Below, piece by piece: positions 47,975 to 56,916 of a DNA stretch of 64,000 bases. How positions within the stretch are numbered: position 1 is the first letter of the stretch; every line of letters starts with the position of its first letter. Location of the stretch: assembly GCF_040144835.1 (NCBI RefSeq), contig NZ_CP151632.1:2356001-2420000 (forward strand). Reading direction: 5' to 3'. A program made the position numbers and the translations under genes. The DNA comes from Microbacterium sp. LWS13-1.2 (GTDB taxonomy: Bacteria; Actinomycetota; Actinomycetes; Actinomycetales; Microbacteriaceae). The notes below the pieces were generated by a model. That model ran no database searches. It had not been told where the DNA came from and saw only the letters and a program-made list of their open reading frames with translations.

Positions 47975-48869
47975 TCACCCTCGCAGCAGGGCGAGACGCG
48001 ACGAGTCCGGGACCAGACGCTCGGCGACGGCGACGGCCGACAGGATCGCGCTCTCGTGGGAATCGGCATCCGCGGTGTAGAGCCCGGCGAGCGAGACGCC
48101 GTGTCGCCCCTGGAGCGGCCGCAGCCGCCGCTGCGCGTCGAAGTACGCCGTGTCGATCAGGCCGTGCCGGTAGGTCGCGGTGGCGTAAAGGGGCTGCGGC
48201 AGCTCGGCGTCGTAGATCGGGCGGCCGCAGTCCCCGCGGGAGATTGGCGCCCAGGTAGTACAGCGCGTTGTAGGCGGCGAAGCTGCGGAAGTCGGCGAGG
48301 TCGACGCACCAGAACGCGAGCAGCAGCGGGAACAGGAAATCGTCGACGAACGACCTCGGCAGATGCTTCCGCTCGACGTACTCCGCGATCGTCAGCGTGG
48401 TGTCGTGCCGAGCGAGGAACGCGGGGATGCCGGACAGGAACGCACGGAACCGCAGGAGGGGCGTGATCGCGCGCGGAGTGAGCGAACTCCACACGGGTCG
48501 ACCTCGCCGGAAGGGCGGCATCACGACCGGCCGGGTGCCGTCGGCGCGAGAGACGGTGAGGGTCGCCGGGTACGTGGCGCGGGGCACATCGAGGGCGTCG
48601 TGCAGGCGGTTGAAAGTGGCATACGCGGCGCTGTGGGCGAAGAACTGGAACCCGGCATCGACGCTGAGCGGCCGGCCCCCGACGTCGATGTCGACGGTGT
48701 GCGCGTGACCGCCGAGCCGATCGTCCTTCTCGAAGAGCGTGACGTCGTGATCCTGCTCCAGCAGCCACGCGGTCGCGAGACCGGCTGCACCCCCGCCGAT
48801 GATGCCTCTGAGCCTGCGCTCAGACGAAGGGGGTCGCGGGTCGGGGGCTTTCGGCCGTGCGTGCGCCAT
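47975..48869 (-). pseudogene. Amine-oxidase-like FAD oxidoreductase with internal deletion
   Basis: The N-terminal half from ATG 48869 is good (GIIGGGAAGLATAWLL, RLGGHAHTVDIDVGG, VDAGFQFF, LLLAFWCVDLADFRSFAAYNALYYLG). At about 48230 the frame breaks: the continuing frame is Arg/Ala-rich nonsense, while the next frame gives a correct C-terminus (PLYATATYRHGLIDTAYFDA, LAGLYTADADSHESAI) ending at 47975. About 130-150 family residues between the halves are missing, so this is a deletion plus frameshift. The family is found beside cyclopropane-fatty-acid-type lipid genes elsewhere. Confidence 0.8.
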
Positions 48870-48910
48870 CGCTAGCCTGACGGTCAAACCGGGGGCGACG
48901 GGAGCAGACG

Positions 48911-50530
48911 ATGAGCGGGCGGGATCAGGGCTTTCAGGGTGACGAGCCGGCGCGGGGCGAGCGCAAGCCCGACCAGGTTCCGGTCGGCCCACCCGACGGC
49001 GCGACCGCCGCGGCCGATGCGACGAGGACCGGCACGGTGGCTGCCGCGAGCGGGACCGACGCCGCCGGCACCACAGGCACAGAGGACGGCGCAGACCACG
49101 ACACGAGGTTCTTCGGTCAGCCGTGGTCGCTCGCGCACATCTTCGGCGTGGAGATGTGGGAGCGGTTCAGCTTCTACGGCATGCAGGGCATCCTGCTCAT
49201 CTACATGTACTACTCCGTCGCGGAGGGCGGGCTCGGCATCCCCGAGGCGACGGCCACCGGCATCGTCGGCGCGTACGGCGGCACCGTCTACCTGTCGACG
49301 ATCCTCGGCGCGTGGGTCGCCGACCGCCTGCTGGGCTCGGAGCGCGTGCTGTTCTTCAGCGCGTGGGTCATCATGGCCGGTCACATCGCCCTCGCCGTGC
49401 TTCCGAACGTGTGGGGCCTCGGCGTCGGGCTGGTCCTGGTCGCGATCGGCTCGGGCGGACTCAAGGCCAACGCCACCGCCGTGGTCGGGACGCTGTACTC
49501 CCCCAAGGACCCGCGACGCGACGCCGGCTTCTCGCTGTTCTACCTCGGCATAAATCTCGGCGCGTTCCTGGGGCCCATCGTCACGGGGTTCCTGCAGAGC
49601 AACGTGGGCTTCCACTGGGGCTTCGCGGCCGCCGCGGTCGGCATGGCGATCGGCCTCATCCAGTACTCGTTCGGGCGCAAGCAGCTACCGGCCTCGTCGC
49701 GCGTCGTCGCGAATCCGCTCCCCGCGAACCGCCGGGGCATGGCGGTCGGCATCGGCATCGCCGGTCTGCTGGTCCTCGTCGTGCTCGTGCTCACCGGCGT
49801 CATCCGCGCCGACAACCTCGCGGGCGTCGTGATCCTCGTCACGCTCGCAGCGGCGATCGCGTACTTCTGCGTCATCATCGCGTCGCGCCACATCAGCGGC
49901 GACGAGCGGTCGCGCGTGATCGGGTTCATCCCGCTGTTCATCGTCAACGTGGGGTTCTGGTCGCTGTACCAGCAGCAGTTCACCGTCCTGACGATCTATT
50001 CCGACCAGCGTCTCAATCGCTCGATCTTCGGCTGGGAGATGCCCGTGTCGTGGGTGAACTCCATCAACCCGATCTTCGTGATCATCCTGTCCGGGGTGTT
50101 CGCCGCGATCTGGACGAAGCTGGGGAACAGGGCACCGTCGGCGCCGGTGAAGTTCTCGCTCGGCGCGATGATCATGGGTATCGCGTTCCTGCTGTTCCTC
50201 CCGTGGGCGAACGGCGCCCCCAACTCCACGCCGCTGCTGGCCATCGTGCTGATCCTGCTCGTGTTCACGATCGCGGAGCTGTTCATCTCTCCCCCGGGCC
50301 TGTCGGTGACGACCAAGCTCGCCCCCGAGCGTTTCCACACGCAGATGGTGGCGCTGTACTTCCTATCGGTCGCTCTCGGCACCGCGATCGCCGGCTGGCT
50401 CGCGCAGTTCTACGACCCGACGAACGAGGTGCCGTACTTCACGATCCTCGGCGTCATCGCGATCCTCCTGGGCCTCGCACTGCTCGCCTCGGTGCGGCCC
50501 GTGCTGAAGCTGATGCGCGGCGTGCGCTGA
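48911..50530 (+). CDS. POT-family peptide transporter (proton-dependent oligopeptide MFS)
   Basis: 539 aa. The ExxER motif is in EMWERFSFYGMQG of TM1, and FSLFYLGINLGAFLGPI matches the POT signature. About 65 hydrophilic residues rich in Gly, Ala and Thr precede TM1, longer than usual. It imports di- and tripeptides with protons. ATG 48911 is used; a start nearer TM1 cannot be excluded. The stop overlaps a LysR fragment. Confidence 0.9.
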   Translation: MSGRDQGFQGDEPARGERKPDQVPVGPPDGATAAADATRTGTVAAASGTDAAGTTGTEDGADHDTRFFGQPWSLAHIFGVEMWERFSFYGMQGILLIYMYYSVAEGGLGIPEATATGIVGAYGGTVYLSTILGAWVADRLLGSERVLFFSAWVIMAGHIALAVLPNVWGLGVGLVLVAIGSGGLKANATAVVGTLYSPKDPRRDAGFSLFYLGINLGAFLGPIVTGFLQSNVGFHWGFAAAAVGMAIGLIQYSFGRKQLPASSRVVANPLPANRRGMAVGIGIAGLLVLVVLVLTGVIRADNLAGVVILVTLAAAIAYFCVIIASRHISGDERSRVIGFIPLFIVNVGFWSLYQQQFTVLTIYSDQRLNRSIFGWEMPVSWVNSINPIFVIILSGVFAAIWTKLGNRAPSAPVKFSLGAMIMGIAFLLFLPWANGAPNSTPLLAIVLILLVFTIAELFISPPGLSVTTKLAPERFHTQMVALYFLSVALGTAIAGWLAQFYDPTNEVPYFTILGVIAILLGLALLASVRPVLKLMRGVR

Positions 50531-50985
50531 TGCCAGGCGTGCCGCGGCTGCGCACGCGCTTCAACGACCCGATCCTCGCGCGACGCGGCAACACGTACGA
50601 GCTGACCCCGTTCGCCGTGCATCTCGCCGAACACACGACCGCCGCGCTCGAGGCCGCGCGTCGCGTGTTCGAGAGCCAGGCGACGTGGTCGCCCGAGGAG
50701 TCCACGCGCGAGTTCTCGATGTACGGCTCGGACTACGGCTTCGTGACCGTCGGCAGCGTGGTGTCGAGGCTCGGGGTGAAGCACACCCCCGGCGTGCGCT
50801 TCCGCTTCATGCTGCACAACCCCGCGATCGTCGACGACGCGGCGGGGCGCCTGCGGTCGGTCGACCGTATCATCAGCCCCCACGGCCCGCTCTCCGATCC
50901 GCCGTACGCCGGCCTGTCGTACGACGACTGGGCCGCGATCGTGGCCGACTCCCACGAAGCGGTGGGCGACGTGCTGACCGGGAAG
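50530..50985 (+). pseudogene. LysR-type regulator fragment
   Basis: About 150 residues of a LysR-type regulator remain: the end of the DNA-binding domain (LRTRFNDPILARRGNTYELTP), the linker (TAALEAARRVF) and half the ligand domain (TREFSMYGSDYGFV, VVDDAAGRLRSVDRIISPHG, YDDWAAIVADSHEAVGDVL). The helix-turn-helix and the last 130 residues are gone. Downstream the frame is only a mirror of the MFS fragment on the other strand. Confidence 0.75.
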
Positions 50986-51053
50986 CGGCTCGGCCGGCGT
51001 CAGCCGTGGGTGCGGCGTCAATCGCTGTGGTCGCGTCGCCGCGGGGTGCGGCA

Positions 51054-51537
51054 TCAGCCGCGGGCTGCGGCGAGCCTCCGCCCGGCGAGGACCACGCCGA
51101 GCACCCCGATTCCCGCGGCGACGACCATGGCCGCTGCCGAGACCGCGGTCGTGACGGTGGGCGACGCCTCGCCGCCGGCGACTCCGCCGAGCCACGGCCC
51201 AGAAGACGCCACGGGCCGCCGCCGACGCGATGCGCGTCGCGAAGGCGAAGGGGTACGAGGGGGCGAGGGCCGTCACGATGGTCGCCAGCGCGAACACGCC
51301 GAGCGCGACGCCGACGACCAGGCGCCGGTCGACCCGCGAGAACGCCTTCGCGAGCGGGATGCTCGTGATGATCACGGTCAGCGCCCAGACCGAGATGAGC
51401 AGGCCGATCTGCATCGGCGGGACGCCGAGATCCGCCGACATCTCGGGCATGAGCCCGGCCGGCAGCGACTCGGCGGTGACGGTGACGAGCACGCCGAAGC
51501 TCAGGATGAGCCGGGCGCGCAGGCTAAACTTTGACAT
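51054..51537 (-). pseudogene. MFS transporter with internal deletion
   Basis: The N-terminus is intact (MSKFSLRARLILSFGVLVTVT, then TM2-TM3 and FAFATRIASAAARGVFW). At about 51195 a frame change is needed to read the final helix (TVTTAVSAAAMVVAAGIGVLGVVLAGRRL) and its stop at 51054. Around 240 residues (TM4 to TM11) are missing. ATG 51537 lies inside the MerR-type operator. Confidence 0.78.
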
Positions 51538-51552
51538 CAATGTCAATGTCAA
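51531..51552. promoter_or_regulatory. MerR-type operator, divergent
   Basis: TTGACATCAATGTCAA (51531-51546) has perfect 7-bp arms, and a second overlapping ATGTCAA continues to 51552. It sits in an AT-rich spot between the divergent MFS remnant and the MerR gene, as expected for an autoregulated MerR promoter. Confidence 0.65.
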
Positions 51553-51592
51553 GCTTTCGAGCGACATCAATCGACACGGAGGCCCGAGCGTC

Positions 51593-51979
51593 ATGAAGAT
51601 CGGCGAGCTGTCGGAGCGCACCGGCATCCCCCCGCGCATGCTGCGGTACTACGAGGAGCAGGGTCTGCTCGTCTCCGGGCGGTCGGCGAACGGCTATCGG
51701 TCGTACGACGAGTCCGACGTCGATCGCGCCACACGCGCACGCGGTCTCGTCCAGGCCGGGCTCACCACGCGCCTTGCGAAGGTCGTGCTCGACGTCGAGC
51801 GGCAGTGCGCGCTGCAGTCACAGCTCACCTGCTCGCGCGAGCTCGCCGAGATGCTCGCGACCGAGCTCGCCGCCCTCGAGGACCGCCTCGCGTGCCTCAC
51901 CAAGAGCCGCGATGCGGTCGCGGAGTTCCTCGCGCTCACCCGCAACGGCGACCTGGTGCGCAGCGGGACGGCGGCGTAG
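51593..51979 (+). CDS. MerR-family transcriptional regulator
   Basis: 128 aa. The winged helix (MKIGELSERTGIPPRMLRYY EEQGLL) and NGYRSYDESDVDR are standard MerR. The C-terminal dimer helix carries two cysteines (RQCALQSQLTCSREL) but no clear metal-binding pattern. The CGGAGG ribosome site lies about 10 nt before ATG 51593. It probably controlled the adjacent MFS gene, now broken. Confidence 0.87.
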   Translation: MKIGELSERTGIPPRMLRYYEEQGLLVSGRSANGYRSYDESDVDRATRARGLVQAGLTTRLAKVVLDVERQCALQSQLTCSRELAEMLATELAALEDRLACLTKSRDAVAEFLALTRNGDLVRSGTAA

Positions 51980-52025
51980 CGGCATCCTTCCCGCCGTCCA
52001 GACGCCCGACGTCCGGTGGCTTGGC

Positions 52026-53069
52026 TCAGGGCTCGAGGGTGAGGGATGCCGCGATGGGCGGGATCTCCTCGCGCAGGCTCATGATCTCGCGCACGTGCTC
52101 CTGCAGGCGCACATCCTCGGGCAGCTCCGGGCTCCACTGCGGAACCGGCCGGGCGACGCCATCGGGTCCGGGCACGACGAACACGCTCAGGCACTGGGTC
52201 GTCAGCATGCGCTCCGCCGGCGTGCGGGGATCGGCCGTCCACACCTGCGTGCTCAGATGCATGCTGTGCCTGCTGGTGTAGACGATGCGCGCGTCCACAT
52301 CCACGAGGTGCCCGATGACGACGGGCGCGAAGAAGTGGATTCCGCCGGAGTAGACACCGACCGCCGTGCTGGCGTCGGCGCCCGCCGGATCGAGTGCCGA
52401 GGAACGAGGCGTGCCGAGACCGTCCTTCGCCCACGCCGCGGCGCACGCGTAGTCCGCCTCGTCGATCCACCGCATGACGGTGCCGCCGTGAGCCTTGCCG
52501 CCGAAGTTCACGACGCCCGGCGGGGCGAGGAAGCGGAGCGTGGTGCGCGGCGCCGCCGACGCGTCCGTGTACTCCTGCGCCAGCATGAGCCGCTTGATCT
52601 CGGCGCGCGACTCGATCCGCTCGATCGCGCCGTCGGCGAGCTTGTGATCCGACCGCGAGACCGGCTCCCACGCCGGCACCTCGGTCGGCCGGCCGTCCTC
52701 GCCCTTCGCGACGAAGACGAGGATGCACGTCGTCGCCGGCGTGTAGGCGCGCTCATTCACCCGCGCCGACGAGACGGTGACGACCACGTGCATGCTCGTA
52801 CGGCCGGTGTACACGATGCGCGCCTGCACCTCGATGAGGCTTCCCGGGGCGATCGGCCGCCGATGGCGGACATTCCCGACGTACGCGGTGACGCAGTAGG
52901 CGCCCGCCCAGCCGACCGCGCACGCGTAGCCGGCCTTGTCGATCCACTCCATGACGCTTCCGGCGGCGACAGATCGTCCACCGGCGGCGGTGTCGGAGGG
53001 GACAGCCATGAACCGGAGCGTGATCCGGTCGTCGCGCCCCGCGGCACGGGTGGGGGTAGCGGCGTTCAT
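52026..53069 (-). CDS. Acyl-CoA thioesterase, double hotdog
   Basis: 347 aa with two hotdog domains: ITLRFMAVPSDTAAGG ... VMEWIDKAGYACAVGW in the first and TTLRFLAPPGVVNFGGKAHGGTVMRWIDEADY in the second. The catalytic Asp of the WIDEA/WIDKA helix is present in both. It hydrolyses acyl-CoA. ATG 53069 is used. It is divergent from purU, with 98 bp between. Confidence 0.85.
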   Translation of the reverse strand: MNAATPTRAAGRDDRITLRFMAVPSDTAAGGRSVAAGSVMEWIDKAGYACAVGWAGAYCVTAYVGNVRHRRPIAPGSLIEVQARIVYTGRTSMHVVVTVSSARVNERAYTPATTCILVFVAKGEDGRPTEVPAWEPVSRSDHKLADGAIERIESRAEIKRLMLAQEYTDASAAPRTTLRFLAPPGVVNFGGKAHGGTVMRWIDEADYACAAAWAKDGLGTPRSSALDPAGADASTAVGVYSGGIHFFAPVVIGHLVDVDARIVYTSRHSMHLSTQVWTADPRTPAERMLTTQCLSVFVVPGPDGVARPVPQWSPELPEDVRLQEHVREIMSLREEIPPIAASLTLEP

Positions 53070-53167
53070 GCCGTCAGGGTATTGGCCGCCACATCCGGCT
53101 GTCGCCTGTGAATCCGCGCATCCGACACCAAGAAGCGGCGATCCTTCGCACAGGGCAGAATCGAACG

Positions 53168-54043
53168 GTGCCAGCCTCACCGAACCTGAAGCCCGACCAC
53201 GCCTGCCTCATCGTGCACGGCAGCGACCGGCCCGGAATCGTGGCCGCCGTCTCGGCGATGATCACGCGCATCGGCGGCAACATCGTCGCGTTCGACCAGT
53301 ACTCCGACGACCCCACCGGTGGGGCGTACTTCCAGCGGGTCGTGTTCCACCGCCCGGGGTTCGCCGCCGACCGCCCTGTGATCGAGAGCGAGATCGCCGA
53401 GACGCTCGCCGGCTTCGAGCTGGAGTGGTCGCTGACCGACCAGTCCGTGCCGAAGCGCATGGCGATCCTGTCGTCGAAGCAGGACCACTGCCTGCTCGAC
53501 CTGCTGTGGCGCCACCGCCGCGGCGACCTGCCCGTCACCGTGCCGATGGTGATCTCGAACCACACCACCTCGGCCGAGGACGTGCGCTCGTTCGGCGTGC
53601 CGTTCTTCCACGTGCCGGGCGCACCCGGTCCCGACAAGTCGGCGTCCGAGGCGAAGATCATCGAGCTGCTCAGAGGCAACGTCGACTTCGTCGTGCTCGC
53701 GCGGTACATGCAGATCCTCTCGGGCGACTTCCTGTCGCAGCTGGGGGTGCCGGTGATCAACATCCATCACTCGTTCCTGCCCGCCTTCATCGGCGCCGAG
53801 CCTTACAAGAAGGCGAAGCAGCGCGGGGTCAAGCTCATCGGCGCGACCTCGCACTACGTCACCGACGACCTCGACGAGGGTCCGATCATCGAGCAGGACA
53901 CGGTGCGCGTCACGCACGCCGACTCCGCCGCCGAGCTCGCCCGCCGCGGCGCCGACGTCGAGCGCCAGGTGCTCTCCCGCGCGGTGCTGTGGCACGCCGA
54001 GGACCGCATCATCCGCCACGGCAACCACACGATCGTGTTCTGA
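53168..54043 (+). CDS. purU: Formyltetrahydrofolate deformylase
   Basis: Hydrolyses 10-formyl-THF to formate and THF, balancing one-carbon pools. It is 291 aa. An N-terminal ACT domain (CLIVHGSDRPGIVAAVSAM) precedes the formyltransferase-like domain with the catalytic Asn (MVISNH), His (NIHHSFLPAF) and Asp (DDLDEGPII). GTG 53168 is used; an ATG at 53108 would overlap the thioesterase promoter. Confidence 0.92.
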   Translation: MPASPNLKPDHACLIVHGSDRPGIVAAVSAMITRIGGNIVAFDQYSDDPTGGAYFQRVVFHRPGFAADRPVIESEIAETLAGFELEWSLTDQSVPKRMAILSSKQDHCLLDLLWRHRRGDLPVTVPMVISNHTTSAEDVRSFGVPFFHVPGAPGPDKSASEAKIIELLRGNVDFVVLARYMQILSGDFLSQLGVPVINIHHSFLPAFIGAEPYKKAKQRGVKLIGATSHYVTDDLDEGPIIEQDTVRVTHADSAAELARRGADVERQVLSRAVLWHAEDRIIRHGNHTIVF

Positions 54044-54087
54044 GATGGACGCCGCGGCCCGCGGCATCCGTACGGGTCAGAGCAGGC

Positions 54088-54180
54088 GCGTTTCGTCTCG
54101 CTCGTACCTCGCTCGCTCAACGACGGGGGTGTCGCCCAATGCGACCCCGGTCGTTGAACGAGCGGAGCGAGACGAAACGC
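54088..54180. repeat. REP-like inverted repeat, convergent gene ends
   Basis: GCGTTTCGTCTCGCTCG and its inverse CGAGCGGAGCGAGACGAAACGC enclose TCGCTCAACGAC and GTCGTTGAACGAGC, giving a long imperfect hairpin between the purU stop and the IclR stop. Probably works as a two-way terminator. Confidence 0.8.
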
Positions 54181-54188
54181 CCGGGGCC

Positions 54189-54998
54189 TCAGACCAGGCG
54201 CAGCTCGGCGTCGATGGCCGCCGCGGTCCGCTGCAGCGGGGGGAGATACTCGGCGACGACGTGGTCGATGCTGTCGCGCGTGGCACTGGTCGACACGTTC
54301 ACGGCCGCGACCACGTCGCCGCGGCGATCGTGCAGCGGGACGGCCACCGAGCGCAGGCCCGGCTCCAGCTCGCCGTCCACCAGCGCCCAGCCCTGCTCCC
54401 GCACGCGCGCGAGCTCGTCGCGCAGCGCGCCGGTGCTCGTCACGGTGCGGTCGGTGAGGGCGGGCAGAGCGGATGCCGCGAGCAGCGCGTCGCGGGCGGC
54501 ATCCGGCATCCCGGCCAGCAGCACGCGTCCCATCGACGTCGCGAAGGCGGGGAACCGCGTGCCGATCGTGATGCGCACGCTCATGATGCGGCGGGTCGGC
54601 ACGCGGGCGACGTAAACGATCTCCTCGCCGTCGAGCACCGCCGCCGACACGCTCTCGTCGACGTCGCGCGACAGGCGCTCGAGGTGCGGCTGCACGATCT
54701 CGGGGATCGACAGCGCCGACAGGTAGCTGAAGCCCAGCTCGAGCACGCGCGGGGTGAGTGCGAATGTGCGACCGATGCCCGACCCGTTCGCCGAGCCGGC
54801 CGATGCGCGGACATAGCCGAGCTCCTCCAGCGTGCGCAGGAACCGGCCCGCTGCGGCGCGGGGGATCCCGGCTCCTCGCGCGACCTCGCTCAGCGTGAGC
54901 TCCGGATGCTCCGCGTCGAACGCGCGGATCACCGCGAGCCCACGCACGAGCGACTGGACGGTGTCGCGGCTCGGGGAGGCATCCGATTCGTCGGTCAT
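54189..54998 (-). CDS. IclR-family regulator, probable PcaR-type
   Basis: 269 aa. N-terminal winged helix (VQSLVRGLAVIRAFDAEHPELTLSEVARGAGIPRAAAGRF, given as a landmark for residues 15-53), then the IclR ligand domain (SVRITIGTRFPAFATSMGRVLLA, GLRSVAVPLHDRRGDVVAAVNVS). It is close to PcaR/PobR regulators, and beta-ketoadipate genes follow upstream. ATG 54998 overlaps the vapC stop by 4 bp, so it is translated from the vapBC message at least in part. Confidence 0.86.
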   Translation of the reverse strand: MTDESDASPSRDTVQSLVRGLAVIRAFDAEHPELTLSEVARGAGIPRAAAGRFLRTLEELGYVRASAGSANGSGIGRTFALTPRVLELGFSYLSALSIPEIVQPHLERLSRDVDESVSAAVLDGEEIVYVARVPTRRIMSVRITIGTRFPAFATSMGRVLLAGMPDAARDALLAASALPALTDRTVTSTGALRDELARVREQGWALVDGELEPGLRSVAVPLHDRRGDVVAAVNVSTSATRDSIDHVVAEYLPPLQRTAAAIDAELRLV

Positions 54999-55399
54999 TC
55001 GCCGTACTCCTCGAGTGCCGACCGGATGTCGGTGCGGGAGAAGTCGTCGCCTACGAAGAGCAGCGATTCGTCGCGGACGTGCGCAAGCGCATAGGAGAAT
55101 GTGTCGCCGAAGTTGAGCCGCGCAGGGTGTCCCGTCCCGCGACCGTAGTCGCGGTAGGCGGCGCTCGCTGCATCCGCCTGGGACGCATCGAACGGGACGA
55201 TCTCGGTGCCGAAGCGACGAAGCAGCGCATCGAGCCTGCGCAGCCCGGCGACACCGAGGCGGCCACCCACGACGGCTCGCGTCTCGACGAGGGTGGCGGC
55301 GGACATCTGGGAGCGGCGGGCGAGAAGCAGCTTCTCGATGAAGGGTGCCGGCTCCTCATCCTGCAGCAGCGCGACGACAGCGGAGGTGTCGACGATCAC
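54995..55399 (-). CDS. vapC: VapC toxin, PIN-domain ribonuclease
   Basis: 134 aa. The acidic PIN residues are visible: IVDTSAVV (Asp4), VETRAVVGG (Glu), GDTFSYALA and GDDFSRTD (Asp). Such toxins cleave RNA, often tRNA or rRNA, when the antitoxin is lost. GTG 55399 overlaps the vapB stop by 4 bp (GTGA). Its own stop overlaps the IclR gene by 4 bp. Confidence 0.88.
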   Translation of the reverse strand: MIVDTSAVVALLQDEEPAPFIEKLLLARRSQMSAATLVETRAVVGGRLGVAGLRRLDALLRRFGTEIVPFDASQADAASAAYRDYGRGTGHPARLNFGDTFSYALAHVRDESLLFVGDDFSRTDIRSALEEYGE

Positions 55400-55701
55400 T
55401 TCGGCAGGCCGAGTTCGTCGTAGAGCTCGTCCTCCGCCGTGGACAACGCCGCGCGCTGCTCCGGCGTCGTCTCCGCCCACAGCGCGTGGAGGATGCGCTC
55501 GATGTCCACCCTGCGTCGTTCGATCTCATCCGGAGAGAAGTCCGGTTCGGGCAGCTCGCGACCGCGGTCGACATCACGCTTGACCTCGTCGAGGCGCCGG
55601 CGCACCGCGTCCTCCACGGCACTCGTCTGACTCATGCCGGTGAGCTCGGCGAGTTCACGAACCAGCGCGTGCGTGCGCTCGTTCTTGATGTTCAGGCTCA
55701 T
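55396..55701 (-). CDS. vapB: VapB-type antitoxin
   Basis: 101 aa. Ribbon-helix-helix-like start MSLNIKNERTHALVRELAEL, then TGMSQTSAVEDAVRRRLDEV, the usual form of the VapB/PSK-type antitoxin. The charged C-terminus (PDEIERRRVDIERI...) would wrap VapC. It lies under a double palindrome operator, so autoregulation is expected. Confidence 0.85.
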   Translation of the reverse strand: MSLNIKNERTHALVRELAELTGMSQTSAVEDAVRRRLDEVKRDVDRGRELPEPDFSPDEIERRRVDIERILHALWAETTPEQRAALSTAEDELYDELGLPK

Positions 55702-55709
55702 GCGCGAGA

Positions 55710-55747
55710 GTCTACCGAGGTAGACACGACGATGGTAGATGTCTACC
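55710..55747. promoter_or_regulatory. Double palindrome operator upstream of vapB
   Basis: GTCTACCGAGGTAGAC (55710-55725) has perfect 7-bp arms with a 2-bp centre, and GGTAGATGTCTACC (55734-55747) repeats the same half-sites. Both lie within 50 bp of the vapB start, matching a VapBC autoregulatory operator. The second overlaps the pcaF stop codon. Confidence 0.75.
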
Positions 55748-56915
55748 GTTCGATTACGACGGCGAGCCCCTGCCCGACGCCGATGCAGATCGCGGCGACC
55801 GCGACGCCGCTGCCGCGCCGGCGCAACTCGTGCGCGGCGTGGCCGATGATGCGCCCGCCCGAGGCGCCGAGCGGATGCCCGATCGCCAGCGCGCCGCCGT
55901 GCACGTTGAGCTTGTCGGGATCGAGCTCGGGCCAGCCGGCCAAGCATGCGAGCGACTGCGACGCGAACGCCTCGTTGAGCTCGACGAAGTCGACGTCGGC
56001 CCACGTGCGCCCGGCGCGTGCCAGCGCCTTGTTCGCGGCCTCGATCGGCGCGATCGGGAACTGGTCGGGGTCCACGCCGTGCGCGGCACGTGCGGTGATG
56101 CGCGCCAGAGGCTCGCCGGGCAGCGCACCCTCGCGCCCGAGCAGCACGGCCGACGCGCCGTCGTTGATCGGCGACGAGTTGCCCGCCGTGACCGTTCCCT
56201 CGCCGTCGGCGGCGAACAGCGCCTTCAGCCCGGCGAGCTTCTCGACCGAGGTATCGTCGCGGATGCCCTCGTCGCGCGCGAGCTCCGCACCGCGCACCTG
56301 CACGATCTCGCCGTCGTAGCGGCCCGCGGCCCACGCCTCGGCGGCGAGCCGGTGCGAGCGCACGGCGAACTCGTCCTGCGCCGCGCGCGAGATGCCCCAC
56401 TCGCGGGCGATCAGCTCCGCGGACTCGCCGTTCGAGATCGTCCAGTGCTTCGGCAGCTTCGGGTTGGTCATGCGCCACCCGATCGACGTGTTCCACATCG
56501 TCTGGTTGCCCACGCTCGGCCACGGCCGCGGCGACTTCTCGACCACGTACGGCGCCCGGCTCATCGACTCGACGCCCCCGGCGAGCACGATGTCGGTGTC
56601 TCCGGCCTCGATCGCGCGGGAGCCCTGGACCACGGCCTCGACGGACGAGGCGCAGAGGCGGTTCACCGTGACGCCCGTGACGGATGTCGGGAACCCGGCC
56701 AGCAGCGCACCCATGCGTGCGACGTTGCGGTTGTCTTCGCCCGCCTGGTTCGCATCGCCGAAGATCACGTCGTCGATGCGGGCCGGGTCGAGGCCCGTGC
56801 GCTCGGCCGTCGCCTTCATCACGATCGCGGCGAGGTCATCGGGCCGCACACCCGACAGGGCACCGCCGGCGCGCCCGAACGGCGTGCGCACCGCGTCATA
56901 GATGTAGGTGGCCAT
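55743..56915 (-). CDS. pcaF: Beta-ketoadipyl-CoA thiolase
   Basis: Cleaves 3-oxoadipyl-CoA to succinyl-CoA and acetyl-CoA, the last step of the pathway. It is 390 aa. Active sites: Cys in TVNRLCASSVEAV, His in IGHPLGASGG, Cys in AAICIGVGQG. GDANQAGEDNRNVARMGALLAG is typical of PcaF-type thiolases. ATG 56915 is one base after the pcaJ stop. No other start fits. Confidence 0.92.
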   Translation of the reverse strand: MATYIYDAVRTPFGRAGGALSGVRPDDLAAIVMKATAERTGLDPARIDDVIFGDANQAGEDNRNVARMGALLAGFPTSVTGVTVNRLCASSVEAVVQGSRAIEAGDTDIVLAGGVESMSRAPYVVEKSPRPWPSVGNQTMWNTSIGWRMTNPKLPKHWTISNGESAELIAREWGISRAAQDEFAVRSHRLAAEAWAAGRYDGEIVQVRGAELARDEGIRDDTSVEKLAGLKALFAADGEGTVTAGNSSPINDGASAVLLGREGALPGEPLARITARAAHGVDPDQFPIAPIEAANKALARAGRTWADVDFVELNEAFASQSLACLAGWPELDPDKLNVHGGALAIGHPLGASGGRIIGHAAHELRRRGSGVAVAAICIGVGQGLAVVIER

Positions 56916-56916
56916 G

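Noticed and set aside
50985..51534. Continuation of the LysR open frame to 51534
   Set aside because: Beyond about 50985 the residues are Arg/Asp/His-rich shadow of the MFS fragment on the other strand.
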